DNA of 64,000 nucleotides from Conchocele bisecta (taxonomy: Eukaryota > Mollusca > Bivalvia > Lucinida > Thyasiridae), in NCBI GenBank assembly GCA_029237695.1, contig CM055266.1:11983805-12047804 (forward strand), written 5' to 3'. The notes beneath the pieces were generated by a model. That model made no database searches, had not been told where the DNA came from, and worked only from the letters and a program-made list of their open reading frames with translations. The position numbers and the translations under genes are program-made. Below, one piece after another: positions 12,666 to 24,857 of the stretch; positions within the stretch are counted from its first letter, which is position 1, and each line of letters starts with the position of its first letter.

Positions 12666-13630
12666 GTTATTTCGCTATATTTAAAGTTTTAAACAGAGAT
12701 AATGGCCAAAAATGAAAAAATATTCGGTTGATGTAGTTTGGAAGTGATACAACAACTTTCGCGTTTGATGATTACCGAATATAGGAGAAAAGGGTGGTTA
12801 CAAACTTTTTCACAAACCAATGGATAACCAATATATAGCCAATCTATAAATAGATCGGCTAATAACAAACAAAATCTATCCAATAAGTCCAGCCTCTCCT
12901 ACTTCCACTACACGTATGGATGCTGTGGAACCTACCTTTACCTGACATGTCGCCAGTCTACAATGGATCTGCATGAGTAAAATAATAGGTGCACCTACTC
13001 CTAAGAAAGAAAAATTCAACCTCGTCATGCCCTCAATAGTGTTTACATTATTTGGCCACTGCATCACGTGACAAAAAGGTTCAGTGATTTCTTTTAAATG
13101 CTACAAATATGCTAAACACTGGACTTAAAACAACATCAGCATCTTTCTCGAGTGGAATTGTGCTGTAATTGAGTGGAATTTGTCTACGTTTTTTCGTTTT
13201 CCCCCTGACATTTAGTTTTGTCTAACCTCTAATTCTCTCAGTGCTGCGCACCGTTGTAGATAATGTGTTAATTTACAATAACGAAGACAAAATTGCGTAT
13301 TTAAGTGATAAATGGCTGTATGTGTCAGCCCCAGTCATCTATATTTGTCCAATTCATAATAATCGGGGGATTTCGTGACAACTATCAGGTAGAAAACTCC
13401 ACGCGTGCGATAACGCGTTAGTTACGCGACGCTAACAGTTTCAACACGATAACAACAACAGAGCATAACCACGAAATTACGATATTGCTTTCAATCAATT
13501 TCCGGGCAACTCTTTTAATTGCGAAAAAAATACGTAGTCTGATTTTTTTTGCTGAACCACTATTTGATTATTCGGCTACTCCGGGCGTGCTAGATAGTGT
13601 TTAATCAATGCTTTGCATTGCCCCTGATAA
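12666..13630. other. No gene or repeat recognised
   Basis: Unique AT-rich DNA; open frames of 63-64 codons at 12689-13067 show no motif or splice context. Confidence 0.55.
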
Positions 13631-13639
13631 CACAATATA

Positions 13640-13887
13640 TGAGACACGCCATGCGATTTTGTACCTTCGGACATCTGCGTAATTTCATTAAATACGTTTA
13701 CAAAATTTACAATATTTTTCATAAATAAAGTCAAAAGTTGAAAACATTTTCAGAGTACAATTCCGCATGTACTCTGAAAGGTTTGTTAACTTTTGACGCC
13801 ATTTACGGAAAATGTTGTAAATTTCGTAAACGTATTTCAGGAAATTACGCAGATGTCCGAAGGTACAAAATCGCATGGCGTGTCTCA
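13640..13887. mobile_element. MITE family G, full copy
   Basis: TGAGACACGCCATGCGATTT TIR with TATA on both sides (13636-13639, 13888-13891); centre GTACTCTGAAA type. Good evidence for transposition. Confidence 0.8.
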
Positions 13888-14164
13888 TATATGGCTGTGG
13901 CTAGATAAATTATGCGGCTTATGGGATTTGTGACCAGTGTAGCTCCTGTAGCTGTATGTAGCAATCGCATATATTGTCTGCATTAGTGAATTTTCATTCG
14001 AATCCGTTGCCGGTTCGAGAGATCGATCTTCCACTGTATTAGATCTTTTACGAGTGTTAACAAATTGTGTTATTTCACTGCGAACACCCATTTTATGCAA
14101 TAAACACGTTTCTGCGGGCCGTGTACTTTATTTAATCAATCCGAATTAGAAGTTTACGGCATAG

Positions 14165-14262
14165 AATTATTGTTCTTATTAATTCGTTCCCACGAAATAA
14201 CAATTCGTTCCCTCAATTTAACAAATCGTTCCCACGAATTAACAATTCGTTCCCTCAAAAGC
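14165..14262. repeat. Half-copy of the AATTCGTTCCCACGAA hairpin
   Basis: Four units of ACAATTCGTTCCCACGAA type, matching one arm of the hairpin at 47515-47705. Confidence 0.75.
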
Positions 14263-14500
14263 CATGTCCCCTGCTCGATGGGAACTCATCTTGTTTCGCT
14301 ACTTATCTACCGTTTCCACTCCCGAGTGCCCATTTAGCCGGGTTCCACCGTATAATTGATCGCAATGACATATGCAGAATCCGATGACGAAAGCCCCTGA
14401 GAGACATGATCATAACGTGCCATCGCCATCTAAGAGGCAATTATGACACTTCTATGCTGAGCAAAACTATAAGCGATGCTCCATGTTTAAGCCACAGTTA

Positions 14501-14586
14501 GATCACAGTTCGTCCGCATGTACGAGGAGATAATCCGCGAGCTTTAGCGAGTGGATTATCGATCGTACATGCGGACGAACGTGATC
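14501..14586. repeat. Hairpin, about 36-bp arms
   Basis: GTTCGTCCGCATGTACGA and TCGTACATGCGGACGAAC, with inner TAATCC/GGATTA. Confidence 0.85.
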
Positions 14587-15042
14587 AAACTGTATAACCA
14601 CATCCTCGTGTCCATACATTGCCCATGTGCTGTGTAAATGCAGAAACAAAACTCGAAAATGTAGCAAAGATACAATAAGTAATGATAGCCAGACATTCAA
14701 AACAGCAAACTCAAACATATATTCGTTTATGAATCAATATCACGATGTGGGATCACGTGGTCTATTGATAAGGTTGTTTGTAATGGTGGCGCCCATGAGC
14801 TGTGAGGTAAATCTTGTCGTTCATCCATGCGACTGCGGTTTCCTCCTTTGAATGGACGTTAACCCTACGAGTCCAATAATTCCGAATGTAACAGCACTAA
14901 CACTTTGAACCCGAAAGCCCGCTACAGCAGTTTATGCAGACAGTGCAGATCCAGATGAGCCGGCTCGTAACGAGCCGTCTCATCTGGGTCTGCACTTTTT
15001 GAAAGTAATTTTCATATTTTTTAGAAAAAAGCATCCATTTTT

Positions 15043-17746
15043 AGCTCACCTGCTCGAAGTGCTTAAGAGCTTATGGCATACCCCCGGCGTCTTCGGCGTG
15101 GCGTCGGCGTCAGCGTCAGCGTCGTCCACAAACTTAACGTTGGGTAAATGTCTTATAACTTCTGTTTCCTTTCATGGAACACCTTGTTATTTCATACATG
15201 CATTCCTCAGATGACCCTCTATCATGCTGTAGCAAATCCATGACCCAACACCCAACCCTTACCCCAAGGTCAAGGTCACAAACTTAGCACATTCATAAAC
15301 TTAACATGGGGTAAATTTCTTATAACATCTGTTTCCTTTCATGGAACGCCTTGATATTTCATACATGCATTCCTCAGATAACCCTCTATCATGCTGTAGC
15401 AAATCCATGACCCACCAACCAACCCTTACCCCAAGGTCAAGGTCAGAAACTTATCACATTCATAAACTTAACGTTGGGGTAAATTTCTTATAACATCTGT
15501 TTCCTTTGATGGAACGCCTTGATATTTCATACATGCATTCCTCAGATGACCCTCTATCATGCTGCAGCAAATCCATGACCCACCACCTAGCCCTTACCCC
15601 AAGGTCAAGGTCACAAACTTAGCACATTCATAAACTTAACGTTGGGTAAATGTCTTATAACTTCTGTTTCCTTTCATGGAACACCTTGTTATTTCATACA
15701 TGCATTCCTCAGATGACCCTCTATCATGCTGTAGCAAATCCATGACCCACCACCCAGCCCTTACCCAAAGGTCAAGGTCACAAACTTAGCACATTCATAA
15801 ACTTAACGTTGGGTAAATGTCTTATAACTTCTGTTTCCTTTCATGGAACGCCTTGATATTTCATACATGTATTCATCTGATGATACTCTATCGTGCTATA
15901 ACAAATCCATGACCCAGCGGCCATCCCTTACCTCAAGGTCAAGGTCACAAACTTAGCATATTCATAAACTTGACGTTGGGGTAAATGTCTTGTAATAACT
16001 TTTGTTTCCTTTCATGGAACACCTTGTTATTTCATACAAGCATTCCTCAGATGACTCTGTATCATGCTGTAGCAAATCCATGACCAATCACCAAGCCCTT
16101 ACCCCAAGGTCAAGGTCACAAACTTAGCACATTCATAAACTTAACGTTGGGGTAAATGTCTTATAACATCTGTTTCCTTTCATGGAACGCCTTGATATTT
16201 CATAATGCATTCATCTGATGATACTCTATCGTGCTATAGCAACTCCATGACCCCGCGGCCATCCCTTACCCCAAGGTCAAGGTCACAAACTTAGCACATT
16301 CATAAACTTAACGTTGGGGTAAATGTATTATAACATCTGTTTCCTTTCATGGAATGCCTTGATATTTCAAATATGCATTCATCTGATGATACTCTATCAT
16401 GCTATAGCAAATCCATGACACACAGGCCATCCCTTACCCCAAGGTCAAGGTCACAAACTTAGTACATTCATAAACGTGACGTTGGTGTAAATGTCTGTTT
16501 CCTTTCATGGAACGCCTTGCTATTTCATACATTCCTCAGATAACCCTCTATCATGCTGTAGCAAATCCACAACCCACCACCCAACCCTTACCCAAAAGTC
16601 AAGGTCACAAACTTAGCATGTTCATAAACTTACCGTTGGGGTAAATGTTGTGTAACTTCTGTTTCTTTACACTTTGAACACCTTGATATTTCATACATGC
16701 ATTCATCTGATGATACTCTAGCGTGCTATAGCAAATCCATGACCAACCCCCACCCCTTTCCCCAAGGTCACGGTCACAAACTTAGCACATTCATAAACTT
16801 AACGTTGGGGTAAATGTCTTATAACATCTGTTTCCTTTCATGGAACGCCTTGATATTTCATACACACGTTCGTGTGATGATACGCTATCGTACTACAGCA
16901 AATCCATGACCCACCGCCTACCCCTTACCCCAAGGTCAAGGTCACAAACTTTGCACTTTCATAAACTTAACGTTGTGGTAAATGTCTGATAACAACTGTT
17001 TCCTTTGATGGAACGCCTTGATATTTCATACATACATTCCTCAGATGAACCTCTATCATGCTGTAGCAAATCTATAACCCACCACCCAAACCTTACCCCA
17101 AGGTCAAGGTCACAAACTTAGCACAAACTTTTAACGCTTTGATATTTCATACATACATTCATGTGATGATCCTCTATTGTGCTACAGCAAATCCATGGCG
17201 CACCCCACCCCTTTCCCCAAGATCAACATCATAAACTTAACGTTGGAGTAAATGTCTGTTTATAACTTCTGTTTCTTTACAGGAAACACCTTCATATTTC
17301 ATACATTCACTCATCTGATGATACTCTATTGTGCTACAGCAAATCCATGAACAAACCCCCCCCCCCCCCCCCTCCACCCCTTTCGCCAAGGCCAAGGTCA
17401 CAAGCTTAACACATTTATACATGCATTCCTCATGTGAATAGCTATCATGCTGTAGAAAATCACCAACTTAGTGTGTTCATAAACTTAACGCTGGGTTAAA
17501 TTTTGTTTTCCGTCTCTTTTCAGGGAGCGCATTGATATTTCATACATGGATTCATCTTAATATGCTAATTCTTGCTATATCAAATACACGACCCACATTC
17601 CACCACTGACCTCAATGTCAAGGTCCACCGCACACCCCTTATCCCCAGGTCAAGTTATATAATATTCATGTTTTTTATACAACTGTGACAAGTTTGAATG
17701 AAGGCTGCCAACAGGCGAGCTTCGTTGTCTTCTGACAACTCTTGTT
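15043..17746 (+). mobile_element. Pearl/HINE-like element with about 13-15 tandem units of 168 bp
   Basis: Starts AGCTCACCTGCTCGAAG with GAGCTTATGG hairpin and a GTCGGCGTCAGC stretch. The array units contain CCAAGGTCAAGGTCACAAAC, TCATAAACTTAACGTTGG and TTTCATGGAACGCCTTGAT. Units degrade after 17,100, and the end is GACAACTCTTGTTA. It lies inside a piggyBac-like MITE. Confidence 0.8.
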
Positions 17747-18710
17747 ATACGCCCGTTTGAAAAAACGGGACGTATTATGTATTCATCTCGGGCGGGCACA
17801 GCTTGTCCACGCAGTAACTAGAGTTCTACTTGACGGATTGTAACCAAATTTGATATACATGTTTATCACGGCAAGCCGAAGAAGCTCATTAATTTTGAAA
17901 AATTTCCGATACTTATCGCCCCTTGGCAGCCATTTTTAATTTTCGCACTTTGTGTCCTTGTCCACACAATAACTCGAGTTCTACTTCACCAATCAAAACC
18001 AAATTCGGCATACATGTGTATCATGGCAAGACAAAGAAGCCTATTGATTTTGAAAATTGTTCGATGGCTTATCTCCCCTTGGCAACCATTTTTAATTTTC
18101 GCACTTTGTGTCCTTGTCCACACAATAACTCAAGTTCTACTTGACCGATCATAACCAAATTCGGTTTACATGTGTATCACGGAAAGCTGAAGAAGCTTAT
18201 TAATTTTGAAAAATTTCCGATACTTATCTCCCCTTGGCAGCCATTTTTAATTTTCGCACTTTGTATCCTTGTCCACACAATAACTCAAGTTTTACTTCAC
18301 CAATCAAAACCAAATTCGGCATACATGTGTATCATGGCAAGACAAAGAAGCCTATTGATTTTGAAATTTTTTCGATGGCTTATCTCCCCTTGGCAGCCAT
18401 TTTAATTTTCGCACTTTGTATCCTTGTCCACACAATAACTTGACCGATCATGACCAAATTCGGTATACATGTGTATCACGGCAAGCCGAAGAAGCCTATT
18501 TATTTTCAAAGATTTCCAATGACGTTTCTCCCCTTGGCGTCCATTTTTAATTTTCGCACTCGTATCCTTGTCCACGCAATAAGTCGAGTCCTACTTGACG
18601 GATTGTAACCAAATTTGGTTTACATGTTTATTACGTCAAGATGATTTGTTGACTGGCCTTGCCTCGACGGGCGTATATTGTGACCTTCGGCACTCTTGTT
18701 CTTGAATGGA
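17747..18710 (+). mobile_element. Second tandem-array element, about 155-bp units, adjoining the first
   Basis: Starts ATACGCCCGTTTGAAAAAAC + GGG hairpin; five to six units with CAGCCATTTTTAATTTTCGC and CACACAATAACTCGAGTTC; ends GACGGGCGTATATTG then CGGCACTCTTGTTC. Starts where the previous element ends, with no host DNA between. Open frames in the array are repeat products. Confidence 0.75.
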
Positions 18711-18811
18711 CTAGTCTAAAAATCTAGTCTGAAAATCATTTTGCGGTGATTGGATTGGCTGCAAAATTAACATATCAAAATCCATTCCAGTTCCAGGGGT
18801 GAAAGGGTTAA

Positions 18812-19206
18812 GCATATGTTTTGGGATTATTTTGTCAGTCGGAAATGTCTGCCATGTGAGGCTGTTTCAATTCCAGCCGCTGACATTTCAGAAGATTGAA
18901 TTTATCATTCTTAACAAGGCTTAAAATTATATTTGCATCAGTGAATATCCAGGGCGGAATGGGTGCAGGTTATAGGAAAATAGGTCCCATAACATCCATA
19001 CCAAAAATGAAAATAGCAGAGAATGGCAAAATGTGTGGTAATTGGTTAGCTTATATAGAAATAATACATGGTGGCGGTCCCCCTTATCGATTGGAATATG
19101 GTAATCATTAAAAGGACAAAATGGCTGTAGGTATAACTAATGTTCTGAGAACTTGCAGCCCTAGCCAATGTACTTGCTTGTTATAATCTTGACAGATGTT
19201 GTTATA
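18812..19206. other. Unique stretch, weak open frame
   Basis: A 71-codon frame (18896-19111) contains FASVNIQGGMGAG, faintly like the start of a LINE endonuclease, but nothing follows. Confidence 0.3.
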
Positions 19207-19566
19207 TTATGGGAATGAATGTCCTTTTTGTGGAATTTATCGGGGTATAAACTTGGAAAAGTCGCGGGAATACTGGACGAAGGCCGGAAGGCCTCGTCCA
19301 GTATTCCCGCGACTTTTCCAAGTTTATATCCCCGATAAATTCCACAAAAAGGTCATTCATTCCTTATAATTCCAGCATTTGAAATAAATTCATCAAGAAA
19401 ATGTGTTTATTTTCCGTTTTCTTAAGAATTATTTTAACTGCGCCTGACGGTTACGGAAGGTAGTTCGGCGTGGGAGTTTACTGGGATATAAATTCTGGAT
19501 AGAGACTTGCTACGGGCCAATCAAATGTTGGAGAATTGTGTAAATATTTTTGTGCTGGAATTATTG
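19207..19566. mobile_element. Foldback family H
   Basis: Near-perfect hairpin (AAACTTGGAAAAGTCGCGGG arms, 19218-19350), then a flank with CAAGAAAATGTGTTTATTTT and TAGTTCGGCGTGGGAG that is also present, inverted, at 62461-62640. Confidence 0.75.
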
Positions 19567-19925
19567 ATAGAATGACGAACAGTAGAGATGCACAGTTTGA
19601 TCTGGACCTACACTGTTCAAAAAAACCCATATGCACCGTTTGTCCACCCACGTCCACATATATAGAGTGTATCCACCCCCACACACAACCATCACCTCCC
19701 GCCGAGGCGGTCCTTGTGGCCAGTATGCCAGCTGTCTGGTTTTGTTCGTATTGGACAGGACGACCGTTCCAAGGTGATAACGACAAGATTATGAAATAAG
19801 CCGCATCGCAAGCATCGGACGAAACAGTTCAGTAAATAAGCTGACACCGTGAATAGCTTCCGCGTGGAATCCGTGTTGAGTTTTGTATACACTTTATCAA
19901 CGGAGTGGGTGGCAGGTGGGAGAAT

Positions 19926-20276
19926 GCGATGGGTAATTTAACGATCGGAGTTCATCCTTACCGGAATTCCGACTGGAGACCAGGTTTGGCCCTCACAAAT
20001 GTCTTTGGTATTTTGTATGTGACAGTTGAATCTGGTTATACCCCTTATATGAGTATTACGATTATTCGTAATCCTATTTTAGAGGAAGGGGCCAAGTGAC
20101 TTTGGTGTGGTATGGACCTGGCACCAGGTCAGGTTATTCTAATTTCAGGGCTGAATATATATTTTCTGATTTTGGGATTTTCCCCCCAATGCAGCTGGTT
20201 GAAATTGGATCGAACCCGTTTGCCCGGCCTTTCATGACCTTAGCTGTTGATAGGCCGTTAAACACCAATAAACAAA
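19926..20276 (+). mobile_element. Retroposon family F, copy 2 (uninterrupted)
   Basis: Provides the uninterrupted reference for copy 1. An open frame of 64 codons at its 5' end (19905-20099) has no recognised motif. Confidence 0.65.
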
Positions 20277-20650
20277 TTATCAACGGAATGAACGAATATT
20301 CTCAACATAACATGTACATTGTATATACATCTCGTTCAATACAGCATACTGATGGGCGGAGTTTGTTCAGTTTTTAATGAAGAATATGTTTAGCTCAGTT
20401 ATAAATGAGTGACGTTTTTAGTTTTGCTCAGTATAGACTACAGCAGTTTACAAGTTCTTAGCAGCAGTAGGCGATTGGCTAATTACAGCTACGTGATGGC
20501 AGTTATGTTCACACGAATATAAATCGTGTCTGAATCCCGAAGCTATTCCAAATACAGACTTAAATGACGTGCAATTACTACAAACGTTTGTTAAGCAAAT
20601 TAGGATCAAAGCAATAACAATAACGGGTCTCTCGGTGCTGTTTATACATA

Positions 20651-20793
20651 CAGTGGAACCTGTCAAAACCGGACAGCTTGGATACATACGTGAACATATC
20701 AAGGAATATGCAAAGACTTGATTTACAGTGGAACTTCTGAAAAATGGACACCGTTGGTGTCTGTCTTTTAGAGGTTTGCTGTAATATTGCTTG
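20651..20793. mobile_element. pogo-like MITE, degraded
   Basis: TACAGTGGAACCTGTCAAAA and a second TACAGTGGAACTTCTGAAA copy with GACACCGTTGGTGTC. Confidence 0.6.
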
Positions 20794-20819
20794 ATATGTG
20801 ACTGGATAAATGGGTCGTT

Positions 20820-20905
20820 TGGGATTTGCGACCAGTACAGACCCAGATCAGCATGTGCATCCGCACAGTCTGATCAGGATCTGTACTATTCGCTGTTCCA
20901 TCAAT
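20820..20905. mobile_element. Family A, inverted partial
   Basis: GATTTGCGACCAGTACAGAC to CATCCGCACAGTCTGATCAG. Confidence 0.65.
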
Positions 20906-21154
20906 GAAGCACCAACCATGTGTCTAACAAGCAAACTAGATCGTTACCACACTACAGGGCTGTGATATTTGATCAGGAGCTACACTGGTCACACATTCCA
21001 TAAGCTCCATTTCTCCAGAAACTACACTGGTCACAAATCCCATAAGCTCCATTGAGTCACATTCACACATGTATGTGTTTGAACTTTGCACTGATAAACA
21101 CTCCTTCTTAATTCGCGATACATTACTGTTAGGCCATACACAATAAGTACCTGG

Positions 21155-21228
21155 TTCTTAAACACGGGGTTTGCGCGGAATGTGAAGCTGTGAAGCTTCA
21201 CATTCCGCGCAAACACCGTGTCTAAGAA
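21155..21228. repeat. Near-perfect palindrome, about 35-bp arms
   Basis: TTTGCGCGGAATGTGAAGCT and complement with a 3-base loop. Confidence 0.9.
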
Positions 21229-21382
21229 TATATAAAAAGATAATAATACTTATATATGATGATCGTCTCTGATTCACTTCAAGTTGCTGAAACAAATCCG
21301 AGACGAACATCTAAAACAAAATGAATATGTTCTAAACAATAATATAACCTCTTCAGACTATAATTTTTCGTTAACTTTTCAC

Positions 21383-21475
21383 GACATTTACGGGAAATAA
21401 TGTAAATTTTGTAAAAATATTTTATGCAATTACGCAGATGTCCGAGGTACAAAATCGCATGGCGCGTCTCAAATT
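21383..21475. mobile_element. MITE family G, right half
   Basis: ATTACGCAGATGTCCGAGGT to GGCGCGTCTCA; left half absent. Confidence 0.7.
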
Positions 21476-21485
21476 TGGACCCCAG

Positions 21486-21735
21486 TGGCCCTTTTCACCA
21501 ACCTTTGTTCGATAAAAATGTTCGTACGAAGATTTCTATAAATTTACAACACACATTAATGTGATTCATTCATGCTACCATTTTCCACCTACATACAAAG
21601 GTCATCAAGTCTAAACCATTCCACCAAAGAATTCCCAAAAATCGGCTAGCAAAATTATATCAATGTTGCTATCAATTTTTGTTTTGCACTGACAAACTTT
21701 TTAGCCGTACGAAGTTTAGTGAAACGGGCCCCATA
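21486..21735. mobile_element. MITE family E-related, different centre
   Basis: Right TIR GCCGTACGAAGTTTAGTGAA and GGGCC end are clear; the left TIR is mutated and the interior is unrelated to other copies. Confidence 0.6.
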
Positions 21736-21940
21736 TCTAGATCAGGGATGGTCTTATTCGTATTGCTCTTCTTATTTACCCTCTGTCGTCATATTAGTTA
21801 TATCGATTTTCTATTACTAGATTAGATAAGATAATTTATGCATGTATAGAAACACAAACTAGTTGAATCGTAATGAAAAAAATGACTGATCAGTTTGTTA
21901 TCTGTCAACGGCAGCACATTGCGACTATACAACTTGTTAA

Positions 21941-22170
21941 CCCGTTGAACCCGAAAGCCCGCTATAGCGGGGTTTGCAAACAGTGCAGATCCAGATGAGC
22001 CGGCTCGTAACGAGCCGTCTCATCAGGATCTGCATTTTTTGCAAGTATTTTTTAGAACAAAAACACCCCCTTTTCATAAATGGACTAGTCTGACAATCAT
22101 TTTGTGACGATTGGATTGGTCGGAAAATTAACATATCAAAGTCCATTCTAGTTACTTAGGGGTGAAATGG
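21941..22170. mobile_element. piggyBac-like MITE family B, full copy
   Basis: TTAA on both sides (21937-21940, 22171-22174), end CCCGTTGAACCCGAAAGCCC and end GGTGAAATGG. Contains the GAGCCGGCTCGTAACGAGCC palindrome. Confidence 0.8.
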
Positions 22171-22506
22171 TTAAAGACACTGAGTCTCAGATATTCAGAC
22201 AATACATGATTTGGACTGCAATTACCTGTATCAAACAAACGCATCAATTTATTCGATCAAATTTCAACGTGTTTTGATTCAACTACTGGGTTCAGAAATA
22301 CGATACAAACCTAGAAATAAAATATGTGTTACTAGTCGCATCACTGTCTGCCCATAACGACAACACAGCGCCTTTAAATATTGTCCCCACGGATAATGAA
22401 TTCAGTAACTATTATTACTAAAGCTCCCAGCATCCGTGAACGTGACATTCTGTGGCTTGGGATGTAGCCGGAATACTCGGTCGTAGACACCTAAATTATG
22501 TTTAGA

Positions 22507-22642
22507 AACCAGCAGCAAGTCATAGAAATAAATATGTACATGAAAACAAACAAAACACACCTCTAACGGCTTAGGTGTTTATAGGCTTTGTTTGTTGTTT
22601 TCATGTCAATTTTATTTCTATGATTTTTCTGCTGGTTTCTTG
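22507..22642. repeat. Imperfect long hairpin
   Basis: GAAACCAGCAGCAAGTCATAG and CTATGATTTTTCTGCTGGTTT arms. Confidence 0.8.
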
Positions 22643-22978
22643 GGACGAAATGCTATTTATAGAGTATAATCACGGACTATGTGGAATACTAGATGTACTG
22701 TTTGTTTTGTTAAATATAAATATGCTGGAAAATGCATTGACTACATTTAAGGAATCAGATTAGTAAGAAAAAATATTATAATCCAAAAATAACGAGCGTT
22801 GTTACTTAAACGAATGAATGTCTCTAATGGCTATCTCTTTCAACATGGATATCACGCAAATATTTTGGAATTGAATCAAATCAACTGGTGCGATTGGTTG
22901 ATACAGGCCATTTTCTGAGTAAATGAATCGAACAACAGAATATTGAAGATCTGAAACATCCTCTGTGACTGCAGCAAT
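22643..22978. other. Nothing recognised
   Basis: AT-rich, no repeat partner in the window. Confidence 0.5.
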
Positions 22979-23186
22979 GGGGCTTATGGAATTTGGGACT
23001 GCTGTAGACCCTGATCAAAGAGCAAACTCCCGTAACAGGACAACGAGCTATATTGCTTGTTAAAAGCAAGACGGGTGTTGCATTGGTGGAATGACGAACA
23101 GTGCAGATCCTGATCAGACTGTGCGGATGCACAGGCTGATCTGGATCTACACTGATCGCAACACCCATAAGCCCCATTTTCCCAGT
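22979..23186. mobile_element. Foldback family A
   Basis: GGGGCTTATGGAATTTG and CCCATAAGCCCC ends, GCAGATCCTGATCAGACTG centre with CGGATGCACAGGCTGATC. Shorter, partial copies: 2985-3045, 4295-4400, 4480-4570, 13905-13960, 21000-21055, 43655-43735. Confidence 0.7.
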
Positions 23187-23330
23187 CACGCCCACAGATG
23201 AGAGACAGTGCCTATAACATTCATTATTTATTTCTGTTGTCGCTATAGTTCACAGAGGTCAGCTCTATCTACCGAATAAATCATGTTTTATCAAAGCAGC
23301 TAGGGTCATCAACTCTTTACTGTTTATTGA

Positions 23331-23925
23331 AGCGTCCTGGTGCCAATGCTAAAATATGTGTATCTCCTAATTAGGAGATATTCAGTCCTAATTAGGAGAT
23401 AGTAACTCCTAATTTAGGTGATAGTATCTCCTATTTGGGAGTTATTTTCTCCTAATTAGGACTTATTATCTCGACTTATTATCTCCTAATTAAGTCCTAA
23501 TTAGCAGCTATTAAGTCCTAATTAGGATATACTAACTCCTAATTAAGATATATTCAGTCATAATTATGAGATACTAAGTCCTAATTAGGATAAAGTAACT
23601 ACTAATTAGAAGATATTATCTTCTAATTAGGAGTTAGTATCTCCTAATTAGGACTTATTATTTCATAAATAGGACTTATTATCTCCTAATTAGGACTTAC
23701 TATCTGTGGCAATGCTAAAGAAATGTTGTATCTCCTAATTATGAGATACTAACTCCTAATTATGAGATACTAACTCACAATTAGGAGACAAAAAGTCCTA
23801 ATTAGGAAATATTAAGTCCTAATTAAGAGATAATATCTCCTAATTAGAACTTAGTATCTCCTAATTATGAGTTGGTATCTCCTAATTAGGAGATAAATAT
23901 ATTTTAGCATTGGCACCAGGACGCT
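23331..23925. mobile_element. Foldback with TCCTAATTAGGA array
   Basis: Terminal arms AGCGTCCTGGTGCCAATGCT and complement (23331-23356, 23900-23925) enclose about 25 short units of TCTCCTAATTAGGACTTA type. An inner copy of the GGCAATGCTAAAGAAATG end at 23706 suggests two nested or fused elements. Confidence 0.8.
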
Positions 23926-23929
23926 TCCA

Positions 23930-24600
23930 TAACTGTTGGTTTTATTTGAGTTTGTAAAATGAACTACACCATATACATTTATCATCCGAATGTTACGGTG
24001 ACCATTCGAAACGCGTGTACTTGTGAACCATGATGGCATGTGCCAACACAAGGCCAATAAAAAGTATTTTGGTTCTCATAAATGAGGTTTGCGGAATGTG
24101 ACGCGGGAGGGCGGATTTTAATATATTTTGTTCGACTCTGATGTGTTTCAAGTCGCCAGATACATATATGTTGTATAAAGTTACTATAATCTCTTTATAC
24201 CTGAACAATCACCACATTTAAGTCAGACATAATTGGATTTAACATATTTGTGCATGGTACATGTAGTGTGTTTTATTGATAATGTGGCGAACTTACAATA
24301 AGATTGTATTTGTCCATGACGATAAAATGCGAAAGGATTTTTCTGACGCGGCAGTATCGGAGAACCAAAGTACCTTTTATGGCCTAAAACACGATTCTTA
24401 TGTCAGATTGTTCCCTAAACCCGGAAGAAGCCTATTGACATTTCTGTCTAGCAAAGCATCCGCCATTATAATATCAAATCACATTTTGTTCCAGGCCAAA
24501 TTGCTTGCCACAGCATATCTGCCATGTGCGTGTGGTAGAAAAACTCTTTGGTGTGTTCTTACCTTATAGTACATTAACCCGAAGTGTCTGTCTGTAACGC
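23930..24600. other. Unique stretch with weak open frames
   Basis: Frames of 68-97 codons on both strands have no recognisable motif. Confidence 0.45.
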
Positions 24601-24607
24601 ACAGGAG

Positions 24608-24775
24608 GCGTAGAACAGCGTGGCTAAGAAACGACGATTGAGGGGCGCAAATACGTGGTGTAATATTGCGGCTCGTAAATTGGCGACCTTTTGGGCGCTA
24701 ATGAGCGTTTCTTTGGAGCGAAGGGGCGTTTATTAACGTCCAAGAGGCGTAAAACAGCGTGGCGAAGAAACGAAG
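24608..24775. repeat. Two direct GGCGTAGAACAGCGTGGC copies
   Basis: GGCGTAGAACAGCGTGGCTA and GGCGTAAAACAGCGTGGCGA flank a GC-richer stretch with GGGGCGCAAATACG. Confidence 0.6.
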
Positions 24776-24857
24776 TTTAATTCTTAATCTTTGTTTTTGT
24801 CATTAATTTTGATTCTCAAAATGCATGTACATTCCATACACATATACATATATATAT

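Larger units (their letters stand above)
14899..18807. mobile_element. piggyBac-like MITE family B, split by two nested elements
   Basis: Left part 14899-15042 (TTTGAACCCGAAAGCCCGCT, GATGAGCCGGCTCG palindrome); right part 18711-18807 ends GGTGAAAGGG before TTAA (18808). The parts join to one normal family B copy once 15043-18710 is removed. Confidence 0.8.

Noticed and set aside
15130..17350. CTGATGA followed by a possible stem in array units, as in hammerhead ribozymes
   Set aside because: The GAAA core segment and cleavage triplet are missing, and most units read CAGATGACC instead.
15043..18710. Regular repeats resembling a CRISPR array
   Set aside because: Units are 155-170 bp with no repeat/spacer alternation, in eukaryotic DNA.
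18896..19111. Start of a LINE endonuclease (FASVNIQGGMG)
   Set aside because: No catalytic endonuclease or reverse transcriptase motifs follow in any frame.
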